In this document: positions 54,183-62,321 of the stretch, piece by piece | Layout: each line of letters opens with the position of its first letter | How positions within the stretch are numbered: position 1 is the first letter of the stretch | Source of the DNA: Haloplanus litoreus | GTDB lineage: Archaea; Halobacteriota; Halobacteria; Halobacteriales; Haloferacaceae | Assembly (NCBI RefSeq): GCF_042677945.1 | Contig: NZ_JBHUDN010000003.1 | Strand: one strand, 5' to 3' | DNA length: 64,000 nt | Made by a program: the position numbers and the translations under genes | Notes under the pieces: generated by a model | The model's database searches: none | Seen by the model: the letters and a program-made list of their open reading frames with translations, nothing else | What the model was told of the DNA's origin: nothing

Positions 54183-55259
54183 TCAGGACAGCACGAGGGA
54201 CTCGCGAAGGGCGTCCGCGCCCTCCTCGTCGAGCAGGCGTCGCTGGGTAGCCGCCCCGCTCGGCGTGTCGATTACCTCGCGGATACCGTCGACGCCGAGG
54301 CGTTCGCTCTCGTTCTCGACGAACGTTCCGAGTGGGACGGTATCCTCGCCCGAACGAGTGACGAAGGAGGCGTCGTGGCCGTAGCGCATCGCCCGCCACT
54401 TGTTCTCGTCGAGGAACTCGCGACGGAGGCTGGGGAGTGTCTCCCCGTCGTCGTAGCGCTCCGCCAGGTCGAGGACCAGGGCGTGGACGTACTCGACGAC
54501 TGCGAGAACCCGGTCGGGGTCGGCCTGCGCGTCGGGGGTGCGCACCTCCACCGTCCCGTGGCCGGTGTGTGGGCGCACGTCGTACCAGAGTTCGCCACGG
54601 TCGTTGATCGACCCCGTCTCGACCATGCGCCGCTCGAACGACTGGTACGCTTCGAAATCCTCGAACGCCGTCGGGATACCCGTGTTGGGGAGGTTCTCGA
54701 ACACTTTCGCACGTGCGGAGGCCAGTCCGGTGTCGAAGCCGTTCCAGAACGGAGAGTTGGCCGCGAGCGCGAGGATCGGCGGGAGATACCACCGCAGGTG
54801 ATTGGCGATCCAGGTCGCCTTGTCGGCGTCGTCGACGCCGACGTGGACGTGCAGTCCCGCCGTCGTATTGCGGTGCTGTGGATACTGAATCCGGTCGAGT
54901 TGGGCGCGGTAGCGTTCCTTGGTCGCGTGGTCGAGTTCCCGCCACTTGGCCGTCGGGTGGAGACCGGCGGCCGCGATTCGGTAGCCGTGGTCGGCCGCGT
55001 GGTCGACGAGTGCCTCCCGCACCGTCGCCAGTTTCGCGGCCGCGTCCGCCGGCCGCTCGATCAGCGGGGTTTGTGTCTCGATGGTGAACTGGAACAGTTC
55101 GTGGTCGAGACGGTCGACCAGCGGGTCGGGTGGGTCACTCCCGTAGATCAAGTCGTCGATTCCGGCGGTCGGGTGTCCCGCCTCGTCGACGATGTAGAAC
55201 TCCTCTTCGATCCCGAGCGTACCCATCCGCTCGAACGCGTCCCGCGAGCCGATATCCAT
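54183..55259 (-). CDS. gshA: glutamate--cysteine ligase
   Basis: A 358-residue ATP-dependent ligase that joins glutamate and cysteine to give gamma-glutamylcysteine, the main low-mass thiol of haloarchaea. Motifs: LGIEEEFYIVDEAGHPT near residue 15, ETQTPLIERP, AAGLHPTAKW, TAGLHVHVGVDDADKA and VRTPDAQADPDRVLAV. These match the GCS2 family. The length suits haloarchaeal GshA. A minus-strand TATTTAAT at 55283-55290 lies about 28 bp before the ATG and fixes the start. Confidence 0.93.
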   Translation of the reverse strand: MDIGSRDAFERMGTLGIEEEFYIVDEAGHPTAGIDDLIYGSDPPDPLVDRLDHELFQFTIETQTPLIERPADAAAKLATVREALVDHAADHGYRIAAAGLHPTAKWRELDHATKERYRAQLDRIQYPQHRNTTAGLHVHVGVDDADKATWIANHLRWYLPPILALAANSPFWNGFDTGLASARAKVFENLPNTGIPTAFEDFEAYQSFERRMVETGSINDRGELWYDVRPHTGHGTVEVRTPDAQADPDRVLAVVEYVHALVLDLAERYDDGETLPSLRREFLDENKWRAMRYGHDASFVTRSGEDTVPLGTFVENESERLGVDGIREVIDTPSGAATQRRLLDEEGADALRESLVLS

Positions 55260-55282
55260 CGACGGCTCGTTCGATGCCGTCG

Positions 55283-55290
55283 ATTAAATA
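55283..55290 (-). promoter_or_regulatory. TATA box of gshA
   Basis: Minus-strand TATTTAAT centred about 28 bp upstream of the gshA ATG at 55259. Confidence 0.65.
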
Positions 55291-55647
55291 AGTCGTGGAC
55301 GCGGAACCGGCGCCTCGTCACGCCTCGCCTCCTGTAATCATTCGGAGATGTTTCCCGGCGACGGCGGTCCACGGTGGTGGCGAGAGTGGACCGCGCCGGC
55401 CGTCGATTTCCGGCGACGCCGAAACCCGACCGGCGGCCGAGCGGGTGGGAGCGTCGAGCACCGACACTCGTCGTTTTCGGCAGTATCAGCGGATGGTGAC
55501 GTTCCACGGCTGGACCGTCACGTGGCGCGATACCGCCGTCGGGAGACGTCCGCGAAGCCGAGAAGCGGGGACTGTGGACGTCGATTCCGGCGCCCGTGCA
55601 GCATCGTGTCCCTCCACGGAAGACATATAAGCGTCGAGATATAAATG

Positions 55648-55655
55648 GGAGGTGA
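55648..55655 (+). promoter_or_regulatory. Shine-Dalgarno site of PadR gene
   Basis: GGAGGTGA is complementary to the 16S rRNA 3' end. It ends two bases before the ATG at 55658, a close but possible spacing. It stands out because most neighbours look leaderless. Confidence 0.6.
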
Positions 55656-55657
55656 CG

Positions 55658-55957
55658 ATGCACGATTTGACCGGCTTCCAGCGAGATCTCCTGTACGTGA
55701 TCGCCGGCCTCGACGAACCGCATGGCCTGGCGATCAAAGAGGAACTCGAGGACTACTACGAGAGCGAGATCCACCACGGCCGACTGTATCCGAATCTCGA
55801 CACGCTGGTCGAGAAGGGACTCATCGACAAGGGACAACGCGACCGGCGGACCAACTACTACACGTTGACGCGTCGCGGTCGGCGGGAACTCGAAGCACGT
55901 CGGGAGTGGGAAGATCAGTACGTCTCCGACCTGATCGAAGAAGCGACGCCCGCCTGA
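55658..55957 (+). CDS. PadR family transcription regulator
   Basis: A 99-residue winged-helix protein: LTGFQRDLLYVIAGLDEPHG, LAIKEELEDYYESEIHHGRL, YPNLDTLVEKGLIDKGQRDR and TNYYTLTRRGRRELEARREW. This is the classic PadR N-terminal domain without a long C-terminal dimer helix, common in haloarchaea. The ligand and target genes are unknown; autoregulation is usual in the family. The ATG at 55658 is chosen over the GTG at 55652 because the GTG lies inside the Shine-Dalgarno site. Confidence 0.88.
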   Translation: MHDLTGFQRDLLYVIAGLDEPHGLAIKEELEDYYESEIHHGRLYPNLDTLVEKGLIDKGQRDRRTNYYTLTRRGRRELEARREWEDQYVSDLIEEATPA

Positions 55958-56158
55958 TCGGAAAGAACGAGCCGCGTTCGTCGGGGTGGGGGGACACCCC
56001 GGTCGGCGCCGTGCCTCCGACGCGGCGCACCTCCTAGGATCTCTATCGATATCAAATTCGCGGGCGTGTGCGTCGCCGGCACCCACCCACTCGTACGGAT
56101 TGTTGTAACTGTGTATCGACCGTCGCCGACGGCCGGCAACGACGTACGACAGTCCGTA

Positions 56159-56434
56159 TCAGTCGACGGCGTCGAGCAGACGGTTCGCGGCGCGTTCGGC
56201 CGCGGCGACGTGCTCGTCGGCCTTCGGATTTCCGGTCGTCTCGACTTCGGCCAACAGAGCCGCGACGCGCTGGATCCTGTCTGCGAGGACGTCACTGGGG
56301 AGATCGGCGTCCATCGCGTCGGCGGTAATGGCCGCGGCCTCCCCGAGCCACGGGCTCGCGTCGGGACGAACCGGCAGTTCCTCCGTGGCCGCTAGCTGTT
56401 CGTGGAGCGTCCGGAGATGGTCCGCCGCGGTCAT
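56159..56434 (-). CDS. small helical haloarchaeal protein downstream of tenA
   Basis: A 91-residue, Ala-rich, all-helical protein: MTAADHLRTLHEQLAATEEL then ADRIQRVAALLAEVETTGNP and AAERAANRLLDAVD. I recognise no characterised family. Its ATG overlaps the tenA stop (ATGA), so translation is coupled. A role with TenA in thiamine salvage is suggested only by that coupling. Confidence 0.72.
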   Translation of the reverse strand: MTAADHLRTLHEQLAATEELPVRPDASPWLGEAAAITADAMDADLPSDVLADRIQRVAALLAEVETTGNPKADEHVAAAERAANRLLDAVD

Positions 56435-57105
56435 GCCGGACCGACCGTCCAGCGTTCCTGTCGCCACGCGGCGTCCCAGAACCGATACTCGTAGCGGGCG
56501 GACGTGAGGAACCGGTCACGGTAGCGCTCCCGCACCGCCGGCGTCGCGTCCGCCGCCACCTCGTCCATCAGATCCTTACACCACGCGGTGAGTTCCGAGA
56601 ACTCCTCGCCCGCGTAGGTCCGAATCCACTCCGCGTATCGCTCGTCGTCCGGCATCCCCTCGGCTTCGAGTCGGAGCGCCGTCTCGTTGAACCCCCACAT
56701 ACAGGGGAGGAGAGCGGCGACCAGGTCGCCGAAGGTACCGGTCGCGGCCGTCCGCACGAGGAAGTCCGTGTAGGCCCGGGTCGTCGGCGACGGCTCCGTG
56801 GCTTCGAGCACGTCCTCGTCGATGCCGAACTCGGCCGCGTAGGCCCGGTGGAGGTCCATCTCGGTGTCGATGGTCTCGTGTAACAGCTCCGCGAACGTGC
56901 CCATGTGATCGAGCGTCGACGCGCTCGCGGCGCCGTGTGCGAACACCCGCGCGTAGTCGATCAGGTAGACGTAGTCCTGTCGGACCCAGTACTCGAACGG
57001 CGCCACGTCGAGGGTCCCGTCGCCGAGCCGTGACACCATCGGGTGGGCGACGATGTCGTCCCAGAGGCCGTCCGCCAGGGGTTGCAGGTCGTCGGTGAAG
57101 GCCAT
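56431..57105 (-). CDS. tenA: TenA family thiaminase II-like protein
   Basis: A 224-residue protein of the TenA family, which hydrolyses aminopyrimidine precursors for thiamine salvage. Conserved parts: FEYWVRQDYVYLIDYARVFA, ELLHETIDTEMDLHRAYAAE, LLPCMWGFNETALRLEAEG with the catalytic Cys, and YRDRFLTSARYEYRFWDAAW. The Cys-type (TenA-C) active site is retained. It is followed by a small coupled gene. I chose the ATG at 57105 (MAFTDDLQPLADGLWDDI). No TATA box stands out upstream. Confidence 0.92.
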   Translation of the reverse strand: MAFTDDLQPLADGLWDDIVAHPMVSRLGDGTLDVAPFEYWVRQDYVYLIDYARVFAHGAASASTLDHMGTFAELLHETIDTEMDLHRAYAAEFGIDEDVLEATEPSPTTRAYTDFLVRTAATGTFGDLVAALLPCMWGFNETALRLEAEGMPDDERYAEWIRTYAGEEFSELTAWCKDLMDEVAADATPAVRERYRDRFLTSARYEYRFWDAAWRQERWTVGPA

Positions 57106-57180
57106 AGTGGCGATCCGGTCGCCCAACGCAAGAAGGTTTCCGGGTTGTATCAGTCGGTGATCGCCGTCGTTCCCTCGGCC

Positions 57181-57816
57181 TCACTCCTCGCGTGGGCGAG
57201 CGACGACGGCGAGGTGGTCGTCGTGGTAGCGGTCCAGTCGGGCCGTCTCGAGCACCTCGTAGCTCCCGCGCAGGTCGTCGAGGACGTCCTCGAACACCGC
57301 CGACGGGTCCCTGGTCACGTCCTCGCTACGGGCCTTGATCGCCGCGAGGAGGCGTCCGTCCGGGTCGAGGAACGTCCGGTTGCGTGCGGCGACGCGAGCC
57401 TGGCCCCGGGTCGCCACGTCCTGGACGAGGACGTCGAGACCGGATTCGACGACGTGGGCGTACGTCTCGGGACGGCGAGCGTCCTTCAGGAGGGGGAAGA
57501 GGGTCGGACGGGCGGCCGCCACGTCGACCAAATCGCGAGTGGGGCGAGGGGCGAACTCGACGGCGTAGGTCGGTCCCGCGAAGTCGGCGACGTGGCTGAC
57601 CGTCGTGCCACTCGCGGCGCCGAGATAGAGGACGGACTCCCCGCCCGAGAGCCCGGTGTCGAGGCCGAGTTCCAGCATCGCGCCGAGTTTCGACCGACCC
57701 GCGTCCCACAGGCGCCACGGACCGTCGGTCGGTTCACCGTACACGGGGTCGCCGCGGGTGGCGAGTCGCTGGCGGTCGTCGAAGCTCCGCCGCTCGACGC
57801 CGTCGGGGAGGCTCAC
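57181..57816 (-). CDS. flpA: fibrillarin-like rRNA/tRNA 2'-O-methyltransferase
   Basis: A 211-residue SAM-dependent methyltransferase of box C/D ribonucleoproteins, guided by sRNAs to 2'-O-methylate rRNA and tRNA. Seen: the N-terminal DGPWRLWDAGRSKLGAMLEL, the SAM motif VLYLGAASGTTVSHVADFAG, VYAVEFAP-type AVEFAPRPTRDL and VLVQDVATRGQARVAARN. The start is GTG at 57816 (GTGAGCCTC), overlapping the nop5 stop as GTGA, so it is co-translated with its partner. Confidence 0.94.
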   Translation of the reverse strand: MSLPDGVERRSFDDRQRLATRGDPVYGEPTDGPWRLWDAGRSKLGAMLELGLDTGLSGGESVLYLGAASGTTVSHVADFAGPTYAVEFAPRPTRDLVDVAAARPTLFPLLKDARRPETYAHVVESGLDVLVQDVATRGQARVAARNRTFLDPDGRLLAAIKARSEDVTRDPSAVFEDVLDDLRGSYEVLETARLDRYHDDHLAVVARPREE

Positions 57817-58658
57817 GAGTCGGCCCTCGCGCGGATGGTCGCGATGCGGTCGTCGAGTTCCTCGTGCAGCGACGGCCGCAGGTCGCCGGCGTAGTGGTCG
57901 ATTCTGGCGGCGATGGTGAGTTTCCCCGCCAGCGCTCGGGCGGCCGACCCGCGGTCCTCGGGGCGCGTGTTCCGGACGTAGTCGTGCGTGTAGATGACGC
58001 CGTGTTTCGGCGACGGCGCCCGTCCCGAGAGGTGTGCGAAGAGGGCGTCCTCGGCACCGAGGACCTGCACCGTGCCCGAGGGCTTCTTCGCCAGGTCGCC
58101 GAGGCCGCCGGCGAGTGCAACCAGTCGGGCCGCGAGCACCGGTTCGGCCATCCGACTCAGGTTCGGTGCCACCGCCGGGGCCGCGCGCTCGATGTAGGCC
58201 CGGAGGGCATCGGCCTCGTCCGCCAGGTCGGCCACCCGTTCGGCGAGCGAGATGGCACGGTGTTCGGCTGGCGTCTCGGGGTCGCGGGTGGCTATCGACC
58301 GGACGCCCTCGACGCCGGCAGGCGCGTCGTCGAACAGTGCCCCGGCCCACTCCGAGACACGTTCGGCGAGTTCGTTCGCCGTTCGCTCGGCGTCGTCCAT
58401 GCTTCGTACGGCGTGGACGAGTTGCTGGTCGTCGGCGCGTTCGCGTTCCCGGACGGCCGCCCGAGTCGCGTGCACCGTGGCTTCGTGAAGCAGGTCGTAA
58501 TATTCGTCTTCGTCGGCGGCGAAGCCCGCCTCGACGGCGAGGGCGGGCCAGTCGGCCGGTTCGTCGGCGCTTCCGCCCTCGATGGCGTCGCGACCCGCGT
58601 CGACGTCGCCGGGATCCACGTCCCGGAACCAGGCGACACCCGCAGATTCGTTACTCAT
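57813..58658 (-). CDS. Nop5/Nop56-type C/D box RNP core protein
   Basis: A 281-residue protein, partner of fibrillarin in the box C/D complex. The N-terminal domain has MSNESAGVAWFRDVDPGD. A coiled-coil region follows (120-170). The C-terminal Nop domain has PNLSRMAEPVLAARLVALAG, LGDLAKKPSGTVQVLGAEDA and LFAHLSGRAPSPKHGVIYTH, which recognises L7Ae and RNA. It is shorter than many Nop5 proteins, as in other haloarchaea. It precedes and overlaps flpA in one operon. Confidence 0.93.
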   Translation of the reverse strand: MSNESAGVAWFRDVDPGDVDAGRDAIEGGSADEPADWPALAVEAGFAADEDEYYDLLHEATVHATRAAVRERERADDQQLVHAVRSMDDAERTANELAERVSEWAGALFDDAPAGVEGVRSIATRDPETPAEHRAISLAERVADLADEADALRAYIERAAPAVAPNLSRMAEPVLAARLVALAGGLGDLAKKPSGTVQVLGAEDALFAHLSGRAPSPKHGVIYTHDYVRNTRPEDRGSAARALAGKLTIAARIDHYAGDLRPSLHEELDDRIATIRARADS

Positions 58659-58835
58659 ACCCGACCTTAGTCACCCAGCTTGTAAATGCGCTTCCGATAC
58701 GACGGCTCGACGTCCCCGTCGTCGCTCGGCTGTCGTCGTCGACGTCGGCCATAGTGGGTCCTCACTGCCCAATGCCGCCGGAACCCCTCGGACGCCGGAT
58801 CGAAACGGTGGGTCCACGCCGCGCTGTGGTCCCCG

Positions 58836-59987
58836 TCATCGCTCGTCTCCGCCATCGATCCGGTAGTCGGCCACTGCATCGAGGTCGACGTCCACGCCCA
58901 GACCCGGAGCAGACGGGATCGACACCGTTCCGTCGTCCGGAGTGATACCGGGACCGGTGAGTGCGTCGCGGATCGGATTCGGCGAGCGATCGTACTCCAA
59001 CCACGGCTCCCTGTCGACTGTCGCGATGAGGTGTAGGCTGGCGGCCAGTCCGACTGGAGTTCCCCAGGCGTGTGGAACGACGTCGATTCCGTGTTCTTCG
59101 GCCCGGGTAACGATACGGCGTCCCGGGGTGAGGCCCCCCACGATACAGACGTCGGGTTGTGCGATGTCCAGGCCGTGGACGTCGAACAGCCGGGTGAAGT
59201 CCGTCGGGGTGTGGCACTCGCCGCCCGCAATCGGGACTTCCAGATCGGCCCGAAGCGACGCGTATCCGTCGATGTCCTCCGGTGCAACGGGTTCTTCGAA
59301 CCAGTGGACGCCCAGTCCGTCCAGTCGCCGTCCCACCTCCCGTGCTTCGCGCCGAGTGTACGCGTAGTTGGCGTCCACCATCATCGTCACGTCGTCACCG
59401 ACTCGCTCCCGGACCCTTCGAACGAGTTCGACGTCTTCCGTCGGTCCGTATCCGAGCAGCGAGAGTCCGGTCTTCAACTTCAACGCGCCCAACCGGTCGG
59501 CGTTCGCTGCCGCTTCGTCCGCGATCTCGCTGTACTGAACTCCGAGGTCGGCGGTATCCCTGAAGTAGTGACCCGTCGCGTAGGCACGGATTTCCTCACG
59601 CTCGCGGCCACCCAGGAGCACGGATACGGGCTGGTCCATCAGCTTTCCTTTGAGATCCCAGAGTGCGATGTCGAGTCCGCTGATCGCCGGCAGCGGGACG
59701 ACCGTCTGGTACGTCGCCCGACCGGCGTCGTACAGGTGGTCGTAGAGTCGTTCGACGTGAAGCGGATTCTCCCCGAGAATCGTCGGCGCGAGGACCTCTT
59801 CGACGATCTCCCGCGTTCCGGCCACCGGACCCCAGCACTCTCCCCAGCCGACCGTCCCGTCGTCCGCCTCGATCCTGACGAGGACTGCCGACCGGCTGTC
59901 GACCCACTCCTGTGCGTATCCGAACCGGTCTTCGAGCGTTGCCGAGAGTCCGATCGTCTCCACACTTTCGACGGATACGTCGATCAT
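58836..59987 (-). CDS. enolase superfamily enzyme (mandelate racemase/muconate lactonizing type)
   Basis: A 383-residue protein. A capping domain (1-120) contains WGECWGPVAGTREIVEEVLA. The barrel has the metal and acid/base residues in LKLKTGLSLLGYG (KxK-type), MMVDANYAYTRRE (Asp), HWFEEPVAPEDI (Glu) and IAGGECHTPTDF (Glu). A late acid/base His lies in VVPHAWGTPVG. It could be a sugar-acid dehydratase or a racemase; the substrate is not readable. The longer frame starts at 60026, but a minus-strand TATAAC box at 60013-60017 is 28 bp before the ATG 59987, which favours this shorter leaderless start. Confidence 0.88.
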   Translation of the reverse strand: MIDVSVESVETIGLSATLEDRFGYAQEWVDSRSAVLVRIEADDGTVGWGECWGPVAGTREIVEEVLAPTILGENPLHVERLYDHLYDAGRATYQTVVPLPAISGLDIALWDLKGKLMDQPVSVLLGGREREEIRAYATGHYFRDTADLGVQYSEIADEAAANADRLGALKLKTGLSLLGYGPTEDVELVRRVRERVGDDVTMMVDANYAYTRREAREVGRRLDGLGVHWFEEPVAPEDIDGYASLRADLEVPIAGGECHTPTDFTRLFDVHGLDIAQPDVCIVGGLTPGRRIVTRAEEHGIDVVPHAWGTPVGLAASLHLIATVDREPWLEYDRSPNPIRDALTGPGITPDDGTVSIPSAPGLGVDVDLDAVADYRIDGGDER

Positions 59988-60365
59988 ATCCGCGTACGGT
60001 ACCTCCGGAGAGTTATACGGTCGCATCGAAACCCCTGCCGACGAACGAGACGGGGGAGTAACACGAGACGGGGTCGAGCACCGCCGGGAGTGACACCGTC
60101 ACCGGTTCGTCGACCGTGCTGTCGACTCGGATCGACGCGCCGTCGTGCCGTTCTCGACCCACCACCTCCCGGCCAGGGTCGGCTACCGACGCTCGACGCC
60201 CACCGCGTCGAATCGTGCGCTGACGTCGGAGCGGCGTGAAGCAGTCGGATCGACGTGAGAGACGGTGCTCCTGAACCGCCGCGAAACAGTACCTCGCCCC
60301 CGATTACCAGTCCTGAAAACGGGACCGACAAAGGACTAAGTACCCGTCCCGGGAGATTGGACCGA
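59988..60365. other. intergenic region, 378 bp, divergent promoters
   Basis: Carries the enolase-family TATA box (60013-60017) and, at the other end, a weak AAAGGACTAAG element 27-37 bp before the histidine kinase ATG. The remaining sequence is GC-rich and I see nothing else in it. Confidence 0.5.
60013..60017 (-). promoter_or_regulatory. TATA box of the enolase-family gene
   Basis: Minus-strand TATAA located about 28 bp upstream of the ATG at 59987, and within the longer potential coding frame. It excludes the start at 60026 if used. Confidence 0.6.
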
Positions 60366-61880
60366 ATGCGACTGAATCGGCGGCTATCACTGGCCGTGCT
60401 GTCCGGCATCGGACTGGCGTTGACCGGTGTGCTGGTGTTCGACGTGTACGAGGACTGGATGGTGCAAGGAAACGCGCTCACCTCGACGGTCGTCGAGAAC
60501 GCGTTGCCCTTCGCGCTGCTTCTGGGGGTGTTCTACGCGATCCGGAGGCTCCGGAGCGTGGAGTACGACGACGCGTTCGTCGGACTGGTGACGAAGTGGG
60601 CCGTCGCGGGTGTCGTGACGGTTGGGGGGTTGACGGCCTGGGTCGTCGGTATCCAGGTCGTCCAGAACGAGCTGAAACCCGCGATCATCGTGTTGCAGAC
60701 GACGGTGATCGGCATGGCGGCCGGCGTGGTAGTCGGCCAGCGGACCGCCACCGTCGAACGAGCGCGGGACCGCAGCCGGCGCGAGAAGGAGCGTTTCGAA
60801 TCCCTGTTCGAGAACGACCCCTCGAGCATCGCCGCACTCCGACACCACGGCGAGCGACTCGTCGTCGAAACGACGAACCGGAGGTTCGACACCCTGTTCG
60901 GCACGACGACCGGGGAGGATTTGGGCGAGGTGATCCCACAACTGGACGAGAAGACGGTCGCGGAATTTCTGGAGCATACGGCCGATGGGGAGCGGTTCAC
61001 GACGGAGACGACGATTCCGACCGAGGACGGCGAGCGACAGTTTCTGATCGAACTGGTACCGTTCGGTAACGAAGTAGTCGACGAACCGCGGAGTTACGCC
61101 ATCTTCCAGGATTTGACGGAGATCAGGGAGACGGAGGCCGAACTGGAGCGGACCGTCGAGCAGCTCGAACGTTCCAACGACCAGCTGCAGCAGTTCGCTT
61201 ACGTCGCCTCCCACGACCTGCAGGAGCCCCTGCGGATGGTCTCCAGTTACGTCGACCTGCTCGCCTCGGAGTACGGCGGCGAACTCGACGACGAGGCCGA
61301 CGAGTACATCGAGTTCGCCGTCGACGGCGCCCAGCGGATGCAGGCGATGATCGACGACCTCCTGCAGTACTCTCGCGTGCACACGCAAGGGAAGGCGCTC
61401 GAGGAAACCGACACCGAGGCCGTCCTCGAGCGGGTGCTGAAGGACCTCGAACTCCTGCTCGCGGAGACGGATGCGGAGGTCACGTACGACGACCTGCCCC
61501 GCGTCGTCGCCGACGAGAACCAACTCGGCCAGCTCTTCCAGAATCTCGTGTCCAACGCCGCGGAACACGCCGCCGGTGGGGACGTGCCGCCGAGGATCCA
61601 CGTTGACGCCGAGGAGCGCACGAACGCCGTCGTTCTCTCGATCACCGACAACGGCCCGGGAATCCCCCCGGATCAACAGGAACGCGTCTTCGAACTCTTC
61701 GAGCAGTCCAGTCGGGACGACGACGGCACCGGTATCGGTCTCGCTATCTGTCAGCGTATCGCCAATCGCCACGAAGGGGATATTTGGATCGAATCGGACG
61801 GCAGCGACGGGACGACCTTTCACGTCGAACTCCCGAAACGCTCGCCGCAACAGTCAACACAGAGCGGTCAAAAGGCCTGA
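60366..61880 (+). CDS. membrane-bound PAS histidine kinase
   Basis: A 504-residue sensor kinase. Four N-terminal membrane helices (about 9-30, 45-60, 78-100, 107-125) have short loops. A PAS domain (145-255) has ESLFENDPSSIAALRHHGER, then a coiled coil (ETEAELERTVEQLERSNDQL). HisKA has AYVASHDLQEPLRMVSSYVD (His near 284), then HATPase with FQNLVSNAAEHA, ITDNGPGIPPDQ and GTGIGLAICQRI. The HDLQEP-type kinase core resembles phytochrome-like kinases. It does not carry the SVEHGST repeat. It is three bases upstream of the response regulator and is likely its partner. Confidence 0.91.
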   Translation: MRLNRRLSLAVLSGIGLALTGVLVFDVYEDWMVQGNALTSTVVENALPFALLLGVFYAIRRLRSVEYDDAFVGLVTKWAVAGVVTVGGLTAWVVGIQVVQNELKPAIIVLQTTVIGMAAGVVVGQRTATVERARDRSRREKERFESLFENDPSSIAALRHHGERLVVETTNRRFDTLFGTTTGEDLGEVIPQLDEKTVAEFLEHTADGERFTTETTIPTEDGERQFLIELVPFGNEVVDEPRSYAIFQDLTEIRETEAELERTVEQLERSNDQLQQFAYVASHDLQEPLRMVSSYVDLLASEYGGELDDEADEYIEFAVDGAQRMQAMIDDLLQYSRVHTQGKALEETDTEAVLERVLKDLELLLAETDAEVTYDDLPRVVADENQLGQLFQNLVSNAAEHAAGGDVPPRIHVDAEERTNAVVLSITDNGPGIPPDQQERVFELFEQSSRDDDGTGIGLAICQRIANRHEGDIWIESDGSDGTTFHVELPKRSPQQSTQSGQKA

Positions 61881-61883
61881 CGT

Positions 61884-62321
61884 ATGTCGAAGCGCGAACC
61901 CGTCGAAATCCTTCTCGCGGAGGACAATCCCGGCGACGTCAAGCTGACGCGGAAGGCCCTCGAGAAGGGTCGCCTCGCGAACAACCTCCACGTCGTCAAC
62001 GACGGGGTCGAGACGCTGCAGTTCCTCCGCGGCGAGGGACCGTATCGAGAGACGCCGCGGCCGGATCTCGTTCTGCTGGACCTGAACATGCCCCGGAAGG
62101 ACGGTCGAGAGGTCCTCGAAGAGGTCAAAGAGAGTGAAGATCTCAAACGGATCCCGGTGGTCGTCCTGACGAGTTCCGAGGCCGAGGAGGACGTCATCAA
62201 GTCCTACGAACGCCACGCGAACGCCTATCTCACCAAACCCGTCGACTTCGACGGCTTCATCGAAGTGGTCGGCACGCTCGAGGAGTTCTGGTTACAGGTC
62301 GTCAAACTTCCGCCCGAGTAA
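61884..62321 (+). CDS. stand-alone response regulator receiver (Rcp1-like)
   Basis: A 145-residue protein made of one receiver domain: ILLAEDNPGDVKLTRKALEK (Asp pair), phosphoacceptor Asp in DLVLLDLNMPRKDGREVLEE, Thr in VVVLTSSEAEED and Lys in AYLTKPVDFDGF. The NPGDVKL sequence and the EFWLQVVKLP end are typical of Rcp1-type regulators paired with HDLQEP kinases. There is no output domain, so it acts by protein contact. It lies between two kinases and overlaps the next start by one base (TAATG). Confidence 0.93.
   Translation: MSKREPVEILLAEDNPGDVKLTRKALEKGRLANNLHVVNDGVETLQFLRGEGPYRETPRPDLVLLDLNMPRKDGREVLEEVKESEDLKRIPVVVLTSSEAEEDVIKSYERHANAYLTKPVDFDGFIEVVGTLEEFWLQVVKLPPE

Larger units (their letters stand above)
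55260..55657. other. intergenic region, 398 bp, between divergent gshA and PadR genes
   Basis: Holds the gshA TATA box at one end. At the other are two AT-rich boxes, CATATAAG (about 55624-55631) and GATATAAAT (about 55638-55646), ahead of the PadR gene. The middle 280 bp is GC-rich and I see no gene or repeat in it. Confidence 0.55.
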
